Origin: Clostridiales bacterium
GTDB lineage: Bacteria > Bacillota > Clostridia > Lachnospirales > CAG-274
DNA length: 64,000 bases
Direction: 5' to 3'
Assembly: GCA_018371275.1 (NCBI GenBank)
Contig: JAHALF010000003.1
Location: 105,031 to 169,030 of the forward strand
Under the pieces are notes generated by a model. It did not search any database. It was not told the origin of the DNA and was given only the letters and a program-made list of their open reading frames with translations. Both the position numbers and the translations under genes were made by a program. Of this stretch, positions 26,411-35,831 are shown piece by piece; the first letter of the stretch is position 1, and each line of letters opens with the position of its first letter.

Positions 26411-26935
26411 TTAGTTGTTATATAAATCTTCCATTTTTATTTCGTGCCTATTTTTGTAAACTCTTTCTAGTTCTTGAGAAAGGCGTTCTTCCATATTTTT
26501 TGTTATATATGTAATTTCCTTTAAAGAGTCTTGTAAGATTTTTTCTACATCTAAAAGACAGCTATCTGCATAATTTATAGCACCATCTCTCATTTCTGTA
26601 ACGTATTCTTTCATTTCTTTTCTTTTGTTTTCTTCCATTAATTTTGCCATTTTAGTTATGTTATGTTCACTAACCATAGCCTGTGCGTCTTCTTCTGCCA
26701 TTTTAATTATTTTATTTGCCTCTAAATTAGCATCTTGTAATATTTTGTCTGCATTATCAATTATTTTTTTAGCTTCTTTTAATTCTCTAGGTAAATTATA
26801 TCTAATATCTTCTAAAATGTTAAAGGCTTCGTCTTTATCAATGCCTCTACCACCAAAAATACTTCCACTTTTGCTTTCGCTTATTAAGTTAAATAATTCA
26901 TCTATTAAATCATCTACTTTAGTATATTCTTGCAT
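26411..26935 (-). CDS. Coiled-coil protein, DivIVA/ATP-synthase-b-like
   Basis: 174 aa, mostly heptad-like helix (about 45-160) rich in Glu, Lys and Ala, with no signal peptide or membrane segment. Beside coaD in Clostridia there is often a similar protein annotated only as hypothetical or ATPase-like. A role in septum or envelope scaffolding is a guess from its coiled coil. RBS GGAGG; 1 nt after coaD, so translation is probably coupled. Confidence 0.75.
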   Translation of the reverse strand: MQEYTKVDDLIDELFNLISESKSGSIFGGRGIDKDEAFNILEDIRYNLPRELKEAKKIIDNADKILQDANLEANKIIKMAEEDAQAMVSEHNITKMAKLMEENKRKEMKEYVTEMRDGAINYADSCLLDVEKILQDSLKEITYITKNMEERLSQELERVYKNRHEIKMEDLYNN

Positions 26936-26936
26936 A

Positions 26937-27422
26937 TTAATATCCTCCTTTACTAACTTTTTTTTCTAATCTATATTTTACGCTTTTGGGAACCATATCA
27001 TCATATTTTCCACCGAATATAGCAATTTCTTTAACAACACTAGAACTTAACCAAAGATTTTGTGTGTCTGTTGGCATAAAAAGTGTTTCAATTTCTTTAT
27101 TTAAAGTTTTGTTAGTAAGAGCTATTTGAAATTCGTATTCAAAATCTGTTAAGGCTCGTAAGCCTCTTATTACTATTTTACAGTCCATTTCTTTACAAAA
27201 ATCTACTAGTAAGCCAGAAAAACTAGCTACTTTTACATTTGGCATATCTTTAGTAAGCTCTTCTAACATTTCTATTTTTTCTTTAGTAGAAAACATAGGC
27301 TTTTTTGAAGGATTATTTAAAACGGCTACAATAAGAATATCAGCTAGTTTACTAGCTCTAGTTATTATATCTAAATGACCATTTGTAGGTGGGTCAAAAC
27401 TGCCAGGGTAAACTGCTTTCAA
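26937..27422 (-). CDS. coaD: Phosphopantetheine adenylyltransferase
   Basis: 161 aa. The nucleotidyltransferase signature YPGSFDPPTNGHLDII (residues 5-20) contains the TxGH motif, and LSSSVVKEIAIFGG is the second active-site block (ISSTxxR-like). It converts 4'-phosphopantetheine to dephospho-CoA, the substrate of CoaE (8324). The start is a TTG: AAGGAGG is 7 nt upstream, and the family N-terminus MKAVYPGSFD begins exactly there. Length is standard. Confidence 0.96.
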   Translation of the reverse strand: MKAVYPGSFDPPTNGHLDIITRASKLADILIVAVLNNPSKKPMFSTKEKIEMLEELTKDMPNVKVASFSGLLVDFCKEMDCKIVIRGLRALTDFEYEFQIALTNKTLNKEIETLFMPTDTQNLWLSSSVVKEIAIFGGKYDDMVPKSVKYRLEKKVSKGGY

Positions 27423-27442
27423 AAAATAACCTCCTTTTTAAA

Positions 27443-27994
27443 TTAATTTTTATACTCTAAAAAAACCATTTTTGTTATTTTATACTCTTTAGTCCTATAT
27501 GTATATAGTTTATCTAAATTTATTTCAGGTTCATTTATATGTTGTTCACAAATAATAAATCCATCATCTTTTAACAAATCAAGTTGTTCTATCTTTTTTA
27601 ATGTAGGTAACAATAAGCCTTTATTATATGGTGGGTCTAAAAATATTATATCAAATTTTTGGGTTTTTTTAGATAGGGTGTCTATAGCATTTAATACATC
27701 TAAATTATATACGGTAGATTTTTGCTCTAGTTTTGATAAAGATATATTTTGTTTTATTATATTTATACTATCTCTATTAAAATCTACAAATGTAGCATCT
27801 TTTGCACCTCTTGATAATGCTTCAATACCTATTGAACCACTACCACTAAATAAATCTAAAAAAGAACAGTCATATATATAAGGTGAAATTATGTTAAATA
27901 AAGATTCTTTTATTCTATCAGCAGTGGGTCTTGTATTTAACCCTTCTGGAGATTTTAGCTTAAGGCCTCTAGCAGAGCCAGAAATAACTCTCAT
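27443..27994 (-). CDS. rsmD: 16S rRNA (guanine966-N2)-methyltransferase
   Basis: 183 aa. N-terminal MRVISGSARGLKL and RPTADRIKESLFNI are RsmD hallmarks; the SAM site is LDLFSGSGSIGIEALSRGA and the catalytic motif is DPPYN. It methylates G966 of 16S rRNA in the 30S subunit. It precedes coaD by 20 bp, the conserved rsmD-coaD pairing of Firmicutes. RBS AAAGGGA. Confidence 0.95.
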   Translation of the reverse strand: MRVISGSARGLKLKSPEGLNTRPTADRIKESLFNIISPYIYDCSFLDLFSGSGSIGIEALSRGAKDATFVDFNRDSINIIKQNISLSKLEQKSTVYNLDVLNAIDTLSKKTQKFDIIFLDPPYNKGLLLPTLKKIEQLDLLKDDGFIICEQHINEPEINLDKLYTYRTKEYKITKMVFLEYKN

Positions 27995-28168
27995 AAAAAA
28001 TTCCCTTTCAAAAAATTTTAAATAATAGTTTGATATTTAAATCATTATGTTTAATTATAACTAATTTTTATATATTAGTAAAGTAAAAGTTAATAAAAAT
28101 ATAGACAATTTTTATTAAAAATAGACAAAAAAATAAAATATTATAAATGTTTATTTATGTTAATATTG

Positions 28169-30223
28169 CTATAATGAAACAGTATTATCCATATTATTAA
28201 AAAATTGGCTAATTTTTTCTTTTAAAAGTTTATTTACATTACTTGTAAGGAGTGGGTCTTTTTTATATAGATTAATAGATGATTTTTGTACTTGTTTTAA
28301 TATTTCTATATCTTTATATAGATTAGCTATTTTCATATCTGGTATGCCGTGTTGTCTTGTACCAAAAAAGTCGCCAGTACCTCTAATTTCTAAGTCTTTT
28401 TCACTTAAAATAAATCCATCACTATATTTTACCATAGTGTTTAATCTTTCCTTTGACTTATTACTTTTGCTATCACTTACTAATACACAATAAGATTTAT
28501 CACTACCACGTCCAACACGACCTCTAAGCTGATGTAGTTGTGATATACCAAATCTTTCAGCGTTTTCTATAATCATTATTGTTGCATTAGGAACATTTAT
28601 GCCAACTTCTATAACAGTTGTAGATATTAAAATATCTATTTCACCTTTGTAAAATTTATCCATTATTTCTTGTTTTTCATTGTTTTTCATTTTTCCGTGT
28701 ATACATTCTACACTATAATTTAAAAATATTTCGGTTTTCAATTTTTCTGTGTATGATAAAACAGCTTTAAGCTCCATTTTTTCATTTTCTTCTATCATAG
28801 GGCATATAATATAAGACTGTCTCTTTTCATCTGAATTTTTTTTAAGAAAATTATATATTCTAGGGTAATATGTGGAATTTACAAATATAGTATCTATTTT
28901 TTTTCTTCCTGGGGGTAACTTATCTATTGTAGATATATCTAAATCACCATATAAAATAAGGGCTAGTGTTCTTGGAATAGGGGTTGCTGTCATAACAAGT
29001 GTATGAGGGTTTTCTCCTTTTTTTGATAAAATTTCTCTTTGTTTAACACCAAATCTATGTTGTTCGTCTGTTATAACAGTGCCTAAATTATTAAATATAA
29101 CTTTATCTTGTATAATAGCGTGAGTTCCAACTATAATTTTAGCTTCTCCAGATTGTATAAGAGCATAATTTTCTCTTTTTTCTTTAGCTTTTTGGTTACC
29201 AGATAAAAATACACATTTAATATTTAATTTTTCAAATATATTTTTAAAACTTTCAAAATGTTGGCTGGCCAATACATCTGTTGGAGCCATTATAGCTACT
29301 TGGTATCCATTATTTACTGTTATATATGAAAGTATTTGTGCTATAACAGTTTTACCAGAGCCAACATCTCCTTGTATAAGCCTATTCATAGCTTTATTTT
29401 TACCTAAGTCGTCTATTATGTCTTTTAGCACATTATTTTGAGCATCTGTAAGGTTAAAGGGTAATATATTTAAAATAGGAGCAATATTTTTATCTTTTAT
29501 GTTTATATTACATTTTTTATGTTCTAAAATACCTTTTATTTGCAAAAGCTTTGTTTGTAATAAAAAAAGTTCTTCAAAAACTAATCTTCTTCGTGCTATA
29601 AAAAAGCTTTTATTGTCTTTTGGAAAATGTATATTTTCTATTGCAAAATGCCTAGAGCAAAGGTTGTTTTCTTTTAATATTTCATCTGGCAAAAATTCTT
29701 TTATTTGGTCTTTAACAGCAAATAATGTTTGATTTATTACTTCTCTAAAAAGTTTTTGTGGAAGTTTATATGTAGATGCATATATAGGCACTATACGCCC
29801 GTTAGATAATAGCTCTCTTTCATCTATTATTTCATAATCTGGTGTTTCCATTTGTATTCTACCATATTTTTGTATTACTTTTCCAGTAAATATATAGTCA
29901 GATTTATATTTAATAGTATTTTTTAAATAAGGTTGGTTAAACCAAACAATTTCTAAAAAACCAGTACCATCATCTATACGTATTTTTGTGATAGATACAT
30001 GTCTAATTTTTGCTGTTTCTGGGTTAGATATAACTTTACCTTTTACAGTGTTTATTTTATTAAGCTCTATATCTTTTATTTTGCAAACATTACTTCTATC
30101 ATCATAATCTCTTGGGAAGTATTCTATAAGGTCATTTATTGTAAATATTCCTAGCTTTTGTAATTTTTTAGAGCGTTCTTCCCCAATGTTTTTTATAGTT
30201 ATAATATTATCAGATAGTAACAT
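28169..30223 (-). CDS. recG: ATP-dependent DNA helicase RecG
   Basis: 684 aa. The N-terminal wedge/OB domain (about 1-230) includes VKGKVISNPETAKI. Helicase motifs follow: Walker A GDVGSGKT, motif II DEQH in VITDEQHRFG, TATPIPRT (motif III), and QLRGRVGRG (motif VI). RecG remodels stalled forks and Holliday junctions. Start ATG with AAGGAGG. The 174 bp downstream before rsmD hold no gene. Confidence 0.96.
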   Translation of the reverse strand: MLLSDNIITIKNIGEERSKKLQKLGIFTINDLIEYFPRDYDDRSNVCKIKDIELNKINTVKGKVISNPETAKIRHVSITKIRIDDGTGFLEIVWFNQPYLKNTIKYKSDYIFTGKVIQKYGRIQMETPDYEIIDERELLSNGRIVPIYASTYKLPQKLFREVINQTLFAVKDQIKEFLPDEILKENNLCSRHFAIENIHFPKDNKSFFIARRRLVFEELFLLQTKLLQIKGILEHKKCNINIKDKNIAPILNILPFNLTDAQNNVLKDIIDDLGKNKAMNRLIQGDVGSGKTVIAQILSYITVNNGYQVAIMAPTDVLASQHFESFKNIFEKLNIKCVFLSGNQKAKEKRENYALIQSGEAKIIVGTHAIIQDKVIFNNLGTVITDEQHRFGVKQREILSKKGENPHTLVMTATPIPRTLALILYGDLDISTIDKLPPGRKKIDTIFVNSTYYPRIYNFLKKNSDEKRQSYIICPMIEENEKMELKAVLSYTEKLKTEIFLNYSVECIHGKMKNNEKQEIMDKFYKGEIDILISTTVIEVGINVPNATIMIIENAERFGISQLHQLRGRVGRGSDKSYCVLVSDSKSNKSKERLNTMVKYSDGFILSEKDLEIRGTGDFFGTRQHGIPDMKIANLYKDIEILKQVQKSSINLYKKDPLLTSNVNKLLKEKISQFFNNMDNTVSL

Positions 30224-30240
30224 TTTAACCTCCTTAAATT

Positions 30241-30270
30241 TATAAAAGGAGCTATATAGCTCCTTTTATA
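30241..30270. terminator. Palindromic terminator-like hairpin between fakA and recG
   Basis: A 30-bp perfect palindrome (TATAAAAGGAGCTAT and its complement). On the minus strand it ends in TTTTATAAATTT. It probably terminates part of the asp23-fakA message before recG. It overlaps no recG ribosome site, which is at about 30228-30234. Confidence 0.65.
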
Positions 30271-30309
30271 AATAATTATATAATTAAAGTATCAAAAAAT
30301 TTATTAGTT

Positions 30310-31950
30310 TTATTCTATAGAAATTATATAATAATATAAAGGTTGGCCACCATATATAATTTCTATATCGAGATAGTCATATTTTTCATTAATATATTGT
30401 TCTAGTTTTATTGCTTGTTCTTCTTTTATGTCTTCTCCAAAGTATATAGTAATAATGCTAGGGTCTTCTGCTTTTTCAATCATATCATCAATAAGTTTTA
30501 TTGTACCGTTTTGTATATCTTTATCTACATTGTTGATTTTGCCTTCAAGCATACATAAAATATCATTTTCTTTTATATCAAAGCTATCAATTTTTGTTTC
30601 TCTAACAGCAAATGTAACTTGGCCAGTAGATACATTTTCAATTGCAGATTGCATATTTTGGATATTTTCTTCTAAACTAGCAGTAGATAAAAAGCTAGTA
30701 AGAGATGCAAAGCCTTGAGTTATACTAATAGTTTCTATAACACAAATATTTTTTTTATCATATGCTTCTTTAGCTTGTTTTGCTGCTAATATAATATTTT
30801 TATTATTAGGAAGTATAAATACATTTTTTGCATTAACTTTTTCAACGGCAATTAAAACATCTTCTATACTAGGGTTCATAGTTTGACCACCTTGTATAAT
30901 TTCATCTACTCCAAATTCTTTAAAAAGATTATTTAATCCATCACCAATAGATACAGCAACAAAACCAAATTCTTTTTCTTCTAATGTATTGTCTTTATCA
31001 TCAGATTTTTGTACATTAAAGTCTATAAGGTTAGTATGTTGTGTTCTCATATTTTCTATTTTTATATTATCTAAACTACCAACTAATAAAGCCCTTTCTA
31101 AAACTTTACCAGGATTATCTGTATGAACGTGTATTTTAATAAAATCGTCATCACTAGCAATTACAATAGAATCTCCAACACTTTCTAAAAAGTCTTTTAA
31201 ATCTTTTTCAGTTTCTTGGTTATTACTATTAAGATTAATAAAAAATTCTGTACAATATCCATATTTTATATCTACGTTTTCTATATTTTTAGGTGTTATA
31301 TTTTCTTTAGGTTGATTTAAGTCAAGCTCTATGTAGTCATCATTATCAAAAAAACCACCTTCTAGTATGTTTAAAAGTCCTTTTCCACCAGCATCTACAA
31401 CTCCAGCTTGTTTAAGCTCTGGTAACATATTAATTGTTTTATCTAAAACATTATTAGCATAAGATATTACTTCTTTCATCATTTCCATAATATCCTCTGT
31501 TTTTCCAGCCATTTCTAAAGACTTGTCGCTTATAGCTTTAGATATTGTAAGTATAGTACCTTCTTTTGGTTTCATAACAGCTTTATAAGCTGTTTCCATA
31601 CCTTTTGTAAAAGCATTTGCAATATCTTTAGCATTTGCAATGTCTTTTCCCTCTAAAGCTTTAGAAAAGCCTCTAAAAAGCTGAGATAATATAACCCCAG
31701 AATTGCCTCTAGCACCTCTTAAAGAGCCAGAAGATAGGGCTTTAGCAACATCGTGTATATTAGGTGAATTTATTTTTGATACCTCTTTAGCAGCAGCTAA
31801 AACAGTTAAAGACATATTTGTACCTGTATCTCCATCTGGAACGGGAAAAACATTTAAAGCATCAACATTTTCTCTATTTTTATTAAGTTTATTAGCTCCT
31901 GATATAATAAATTTTTTTAGTTTATGTCCATCTATCATTAATAATTTCAA
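30310..31950 (-). CDS. fakA: DAK2/DegV-partner kinase, fatty acid kinase FakA-like (YloV)
   Basis: 546 aa. The N-terminal DhaL-type kinase domain (about 1-200) has LNVFPVPDGDTGTNM (33-47), whose Asp residues bind Mg-ATP, and SGSLRGARGNSGVILSQ. A middle domain and a C-terminal DegV-like region follow. FakA phosphorylates fatty acids held by FakB proteins for phospholipid synthesis. The start is TTG at 31950: AGGAGG lies 10 nt upstream, whereas the ATG at 31938 is 22 nt away, and family members also carry residues before the IDG motif. No fakB is seen in this window. Confidence 0.9.
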   Translation of the reverse strand: MKLLMIDGHKLKKFIISGANKLNKNRENVDALNVFPVPDGDTGTNMSLTVLAAAKEVSKINSPNIHDVAKALSSGSLRGARGNSGVILSQLFRGFSKALEGKDIANAKDIANAFTKGMETAYKAVMKPKEGTILTISKAISDKSLEMAGKTEDIMEMMKEVISYANNVLDKTINMLPELKQAGVVDAGGKGLLNILEGGFFDNDDYIELDLNQPKENITPKNIENVDIKYGYCTEFFINLNSNNQETEKDLKDFLESVGDSIVIASDDDFIKIHVHTDNPGKVLERALLVGSLDNIKIENMRTQHTNLIDFNVQKSDDKDNTLEEKEFGFVAVSIGDGLNNLFKEFGVDEIIQGGQTMNPSIEDVLIAVEKVNAKNVFILPNNKNIILAAKQAKEAYDKKNICVIETISITQGFASLTSFLSTASLEENIQNMQSAIENVSTGQVTFAVRETKIDSFDIKENDILCMLEGKINNVDKDIQNGTIKLIDDMIEKAEDPSIITIYFGEDIKEEQAIKLEQYINEKYDYLDIEIIYGGQPLYYYIISIE

Positions 31951-31970
31951 TTTCTTATAGCCTCCTATAT

Positions 31971-32327
31971 TTAATCGTTTATTTTTATGCCCTCAACAAA
32001 TATGTTTATAGAAGAAACATTCATACTTGTAGCCTCTTCAACTTTATATTTAACTGTGCTTATAATAGTTTCTGCTACAGCTCTTATATTAGTTCCATAT
32101 TTTACTATAATATGCAAATCTATTATAAGTTTATCATCTTCTATTTTAAGTTTAACACCTTTTGTAAGACTTTCTATTTTTAAAAGCTTAACTATTCCAT
32201 CTTTCATATTTTTACTTGCCATACCAACTATTCCGTAACACTCTGTTGTAGCAAGACCAGCTATTTTAGCAATAGCTTCAGGTTCTATATTAATTGTGCC
32301 TAATTGATTTTGTTTACTAGCTATCAT
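31971..32327 (-). CDS. Asp23/Gls24 family protein
   Basis: 118 aa. LGTINIEPEAIAKIAGLATTECYGIVGM and the C-terminal block of alternating strands (LIIDLHIIVKYGTNIRAVAET) are the Asp23 (DUF322) signature. It is usually encoded just before fakA, as here. Gls24-type proteins respond to envelope stress in some Gram-positives. Upstream in-frame starts exist; the ATG at 32327 has GGGGGT 8 nt before it and the family's normal N-terminus. Confidence 0.9.
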   Translation of the reverse strand: MIASKQNQLGTINIEPEAIAKIAGLATTECYGIVGMASKNMKDGIVKLLKIESLTKGVKLKIEDDKLIIDLHIIVKYGTNIRAVAETIISTVKYKVEEATSMNVSSINIFVEGIKIND

Positions 32328-32357
32328 ATGCTTTACCCCCATATAAAGTTTTATTAT

Positions 32358-32387
32358 ATTATACACCAAAAATTATATATTTATCAA
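32358..32387 (-). promoter_or_regulatory. Promoter of the asp23-fakA operon
   Basis: On the minus strand TTGATA (32382-32387), 18-bp spacer, TATAAT (32358-32363), about 30 nt before the start codon. Confidence 0.7.
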
Positions 32388-32468
32388 CTATTTAGATTAT
32401 ATTATAAAAATAAAGTTATGTATTATTTTAGGGTAATAAAAATATAGTAAAAAAATTTAATATAAAGG

Positions 32469-32497
32469 TTGATTTTTATAAAAAAATCTGTTATAAT
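32469..32497 (+). promoter_or_regulatory. Promoter of rpmB
   Basis: TTGATT (32469-32474), 17-bp spacer, TATAAT (32492-32497), 42 nt before the rpmB start. Confidence 0.75.
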
Positions 32498-32538
32498 CTT
32501 AAACGATGACTTTTAACCTATTTAAGGAGGTGTATTAA

Positions 32539-32739
32539 ATGGCTAAATGTGAAATTTGTGAAAAATCAGTTCGTACTGGTCATAGAATTAGCATTAACCG
32601 TAGCCAAGTTTCTCGTCGTGCTAACAGAACTTGGAAACCTAATGTTAAGAAAACTAAAATTATTGAAAATGGGACTGTAAAATCTATAAATATTTGTACA
32701 AGATGTTTACGTTCTAATAAAGTTACTCGTGCAATATAA
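32539..32739 (+). CDS. rpmB: 50S ribosomal protein L28
   Basis: 66 aa, basic. MAKCEICEKSVRTGHRIS and the C-terminal ICTRCLRSNK match bacterial L28. The two CxxC pairs (CEIC and CTRC) indicate the zinc-binding form. It is part of the large ribosomal subunit. RBS AAGGAGG, own promoter and terminator, divergent from asp23-fakA, a standard Firmicutes arrangement. Confidence 0.96.
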   Translation: MAKCEICEKSVRTGHRISINRSQVSRRANRTWKPNVKKTKIIENGTVKSINICTRCLRSNKVTRAI

Positions 32740-32745
32740 TATTTT

Positions 32746-32793
32746 AGGCTTTTTGTTGATTGTTTATTTTAACTATTGACAAGAAGCCTTTTC
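32746..32793 (+). terminator. Probable rpmB terminator
   Basis: AGGCTT (32746-32751) pairs with AAGCCT (32784-32789), with further partial pairing inward and a long loop, followed by Ts. The loop is unusually long. Confidence 0.5.
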
Positions 32794-32840
32794 CAATTAA
32801 TTAAAATTTTTTTATTAAAATTATTATAAAGAGGTAGATT

Positions 32841-33782
32841 ATGAAAAAACCACTTATAGTTATTGCAGGACCTACGGCTTGTGGTAAAACAGCATCATCA
32901 GTTTTACTTGCCAAAAAAATAGATGGAGAGATAATATCAGCAGATAGTATGCAAGTATATAAATATATGGATATAGGTACTGCAAAAATAAAACAAGAAG
33001 AAACAAAAGGTATAAAACATTATCTTATAGATGAGTTTTATCCAGATGAGGACTTTTCTATTGCAGTATTTAAAGAAAAAGCAACACAATATATAAATGA
33101 GATATATAATAAGGGTAAAATACCTATATTAGTAGGAGGCACTGGATTTTATATAAATTCTGTTATATATAATAATGATTTTACTGAAACTAAAAGAGAT
33201 GATACTTATAGAAAAGAGTTAGAACAACTGGCTATAAACAAAGGAAATGATTTTTTACATAATATGCTAAAAACTGTAGATTTAAAATCATCAGAAGATA
33301 TACATAAAAATAATGTTAAAAAGGTTATAAGAGCTCTTGAATATTATAAACTAACAGGAGAAAAAATATCTACACATAATGAAAGAGAAAAGCAAAGAGA
33401 AAAAGAATATAACACAACATTTTTTGTATTAAATATGGACAGAAAAAAATTGTATGATAGAATAAATTTAAGAGTAGATATAATGATAAAAGATGGTCTT
33501 GTAGATGAGGTAAAAGATTTATTAAATAAAGGATATAAAAAAGAGCTTGTATCTATGCAAGGACTTGGATATAAAGAGATAGTAAAATATTTAGAAGGTG
33601 AATATAGCCTAGATTATGCCATAGAAATAATAAAAAGAGATACAAGACATTTTGCGAAAAGACAGCTTACATGGTTTAAGCACCAGGCAGAAGAGGCTAT
33701 ATGGATAGATACTAATATGTTTTATAATGAAGATATATTATCAACATATATGCAAAATATATTTATGGGTAAAGGAGAATAA
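32841..33782 (+). CDS. miaA: tRNA dimethylallyltransferase
   Basis: 313 aa. P-loop GPTACGKT (10-17), DSMQVYKYMDIGTAK, HYLIDE, and VGGTGFYI are MiaA motifs. It prenylates A37 of tRNAs reading UNN codons. RBS AGAGG. The next gene starts 1 nt after its stop, so the two are translated together. MiaA commonly precedes this lyase in Clostridia. Confidence 0.96.
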   Translation: MKKPLIVIAGPTACGKTASSVLLAKKIDGEIISADSMQVYKYMDIGTAKIKQEETKGIKHYLIDEFYPDEDFSIAVFKEKATQYINEIYNKGKIPILVGGTGFYINSVIYNNDFTETKRDDTYRKELEQLAINKGNDFLHNMLKTVDLKSSEDIHKNNVKKVIRALEYYKLTGEKISTHNEREKQREKEYNTTFFVLNMDRKKLYDRINLRVDIMIKDGLVDEVKDLLNKGYKKELVSMQGLGYKEIVKYLEGEYSLDYAIEIIKRDTRHFAKRQLTWFKHQAEEAIWIDTNMFYNEDILSTYMQNIFMGKGE

Positions 33783-33783
33783 A

Positions 33784-35076
33784 ATGGACGTAGCATATAA
33801 TTATATAAAAGAAAAATTTAATGTAGATGAGAAAGTTTTAGTCTTTTGTAGAGATGCAGAAGAAAGTATTAGAGAAGTATTTGATAGTATAGATAAAAAT
33901 GCAGAGATAAATCAATATAAAGTTTTACAAGCTATGCAAAAAAATAAACTTAGCGATTGTCATTTTGGTATAACAACAGGTTATGGATATGGAGATTTAG
34001 GTAGAGATACTTTAGAAGAAATATATAAAGATGTTTTTAATGCAGAAAGTGCTTTAGTAAGAGCACAAATAATATCCGGTACACACGCTTTAACAGTTGC
34101 TTTATTTGGTAATTTAAGATATGGAGACGAGCTTTTTTCCCCAGTAGGAAAGCCTTATGATACTTTAGAAGGCGTAATAGGACAAGCTAGAGAAACAAAA
34201 GGTTCTTTAAAAGAACACGGTGTGTCTTACAGACAGTTAGAGTTATTAGAAAATGGAAGAGTAGATTTTGATAATATAGCTAAAAATATAACAGATAAAA
34301 CAAAAATGGTTACTATACAGCGCTCTAAAGGCTATAGTTATCGTCCTAGTCTTACATTAGAAGAAATAAAAAGAATAATAGAAATAGTAAAAGGTGTAAG
34401 AAAAGATATTATATGTATGGTTGATAATTGTTATGGTGAGTTTGTAGATATTATAGAACCAACAGAGGTAGGGGCAGATTTAGTTGTTGGCTCTTTAATA
34501 AAAAATCCAGGTGGTGGGCTTGCACCAGTTGGAGGTTATATAGTAGGTAAAAAAGACTATGTAGATAACTGTGCATATAGACTAACAGCACCAGGTCTTG
34601 GTAAAGAAGTAGGACCATCACTAGGTATTAGTGGGTCTTTAATACAAGGGTTATTTTTAGCGCCAACTGTTGTTGCTTCTAGCTTAAAAGGGGCTGTATT
34701 TTGCGCTAAAATATTTGAAAATTTAGGATACGATGTAATGCCTAAATCTTTAGAAAAACGTAGCGATATAGTACAAGCTATAAAAATGAAAGATGCAAAT
34801 AAAGTTATAGCTTTTTGTCAAGGCATACAAAAGGGAGCACCAGTTGATAGCTTTGTAGTGCCAGAACCTTGGGATATGCCAGGATATGATTGTCCTGTTA
34901 TAATGGCTGCAGGAGCTTTTGTGCAAGGTTCATCTATTGAGCTTAGCGCCGATGCACCTATAAAACCACCTTATACTGTTTATATGCAAGGTGGACTTAC
35001 TTGGTTTCATAGTAAAGTTGGTATAATACTTGCAATAGACGAAATGTATAAAAAGGGAATAAATTTAGGGTTATAG
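33784..35076 (+). CDS. PLP-dependent lyase, methionine gamma-lyase family ('aluminium resistance protein')
   Basis: 430 aa, fold type I PLP enzyme. TGYGYGDLGRDTLE, SGTHAL (98-103) and VDNCYGEF lead to the likely PLP lysine Lys240 in GSLIKNPGGGLAP. The family is widespread beside miaA and is often named aluminium resistance protein or YnbB; its physiological reaction is not established. An in-frame start inside miaA (33727) is rejected for the ATG at 33784, which has AAAGGAG upstream. Confidence 0.88.
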   Translation: MDVAYNYIKEKFNVDEKVLVFCRDAEESIREVFDSIDKNAEINQYKVLQAMQKNKLSDCHFGITTGYGYGDLGRDTLEEIYKDVFNAESALVRAQIISGTHALTVALFGNLRYGDELFSPVGKPYDTLEGVIGQARETKGSLKEHGVSYRQLELLENGRVDFDNIAKNITDKTKMVTIQRSKGYSYRPSLTLEEIKRIIEIVKGVRKDIICMVDNCYGEFVDIIEPTEVGADLVVGSLIKNPGGGLAPVGGYIVGKKDYVDNCAYRLTAPGLGKEVGPSLGISGSLIQGLFLAPTVVASSLKGAVFCAKIFENLGYDVMPKSLEKRSDIVQAIKMKDANKVIAFCQGIQKGAPVDSFVVPEPWDMPGYDCPVIMAAGAFVQGSSIELSADAPIKPPYTVYMQGGLTWFHSKVGIILAIDEMYKKGINLGL

Positions 35077-35146
35077 TTTTTATAAAAAAATAGCATACAA
35101 TAAGATTTTTTTAGTATATTTATAAAAAATAGATAAGGAGAATAAT

Positions 35147-35794
35147 ATGAAAATTCTAAAAAAATCTTTTTTTGTTATGCTTACTTTTGCTTTAGTAGGC
35201 TGTTCAAAAGGAAATGTTACTAATGATGACTATGCTAGCATACAAGATAAATTTGTTAATATGGAGTCTTATTCTTGTAATGCAAATGTAACTTTTTATT
35301 CTAATAAAGGAGAAAATACATATACAATAAGTCAACAAGCTAAAAATGATGGTAGATACTACATAGAAACAAAATCACCTGAAAATGTAAAAGGAAATAT
35401 AATACTTTTTGATGGAAATATCCTTTGGCAATATAATCCTAGTTTGGATAGTAAAATATCTGTTGGTGATAAAGACAAAATGGCTAGAAAAGAAATATGT
35501 CTTTTTACATTTTTAGAAAATCATTTGAAAAGTAAAGATATATCATTAGAAACTGCTAATATAGATGATAATATGTATTCTGTTTTAGAAGCTAAAATAT
35601 CAGGTGGTAACAAATATTTTGATAGTGAAAAACTTTGGATAAACAACGAAACAAAATCTCCAGAAAAATTAGTTATATATGACATAGAAGGTAAAGAAAG
35701 AGTTTTAGTTACATATGAAGACTTTGTTTATAATCCTAAAATAGAAGATAGTAAGTTTAATATAGAAAATATTGCAAATACACCAAAAAATTAG
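35147..35794 (+). CDS. GerS/LolA-like lipoprotein
   Basis: 215 aa. Lipoprotein signal with lipobox LVGC (Cys19), then a beta-sheet LolA-like domain (SIQDKFVNMESYSCNANVTF, IILFDGNILWQYNP, SEKLWINNETKSPEKLVIYD). In Clostridioides difficile, as I recall, the germination lipoprotein GerS is encoded directly upstream of an alanine racemase, the same arrangement seen here. GerS supports CwlD-dependent cortex modification. Identity with GerS is inferred from fold and context only. RBS AAGGAG; 37 bp before alr. Confidence 0.75.
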   Translation: MKILKKSFFVMLTFALVGCSKGNVTNDDYASIQDKFVNMESYSCNANVTFYSNKGENTYTISQQAKNDGRYYIETKSPENVKGNIILFDGNILWQYNPSLDSKISVGDKDKMARKEICLFTFLENHLKSKDISLETANIDDNMYSVLEAKISGGNKYFDSEKLWINNETKSPEKLVIYDIEGKERVLVTYEDFVYNPKIEDSKFNIENIANTPKN

Positions 35795-35831
35795 TATTAT
35801 ATATTATTATAAACTTTAGAAGGTGATACTT

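Noticed and set aside
30241..30270. Perfect palindrome as an operator site
   Set aside because: Position at the end of fakA and the trailing Ts make a terminator the simpler reading.
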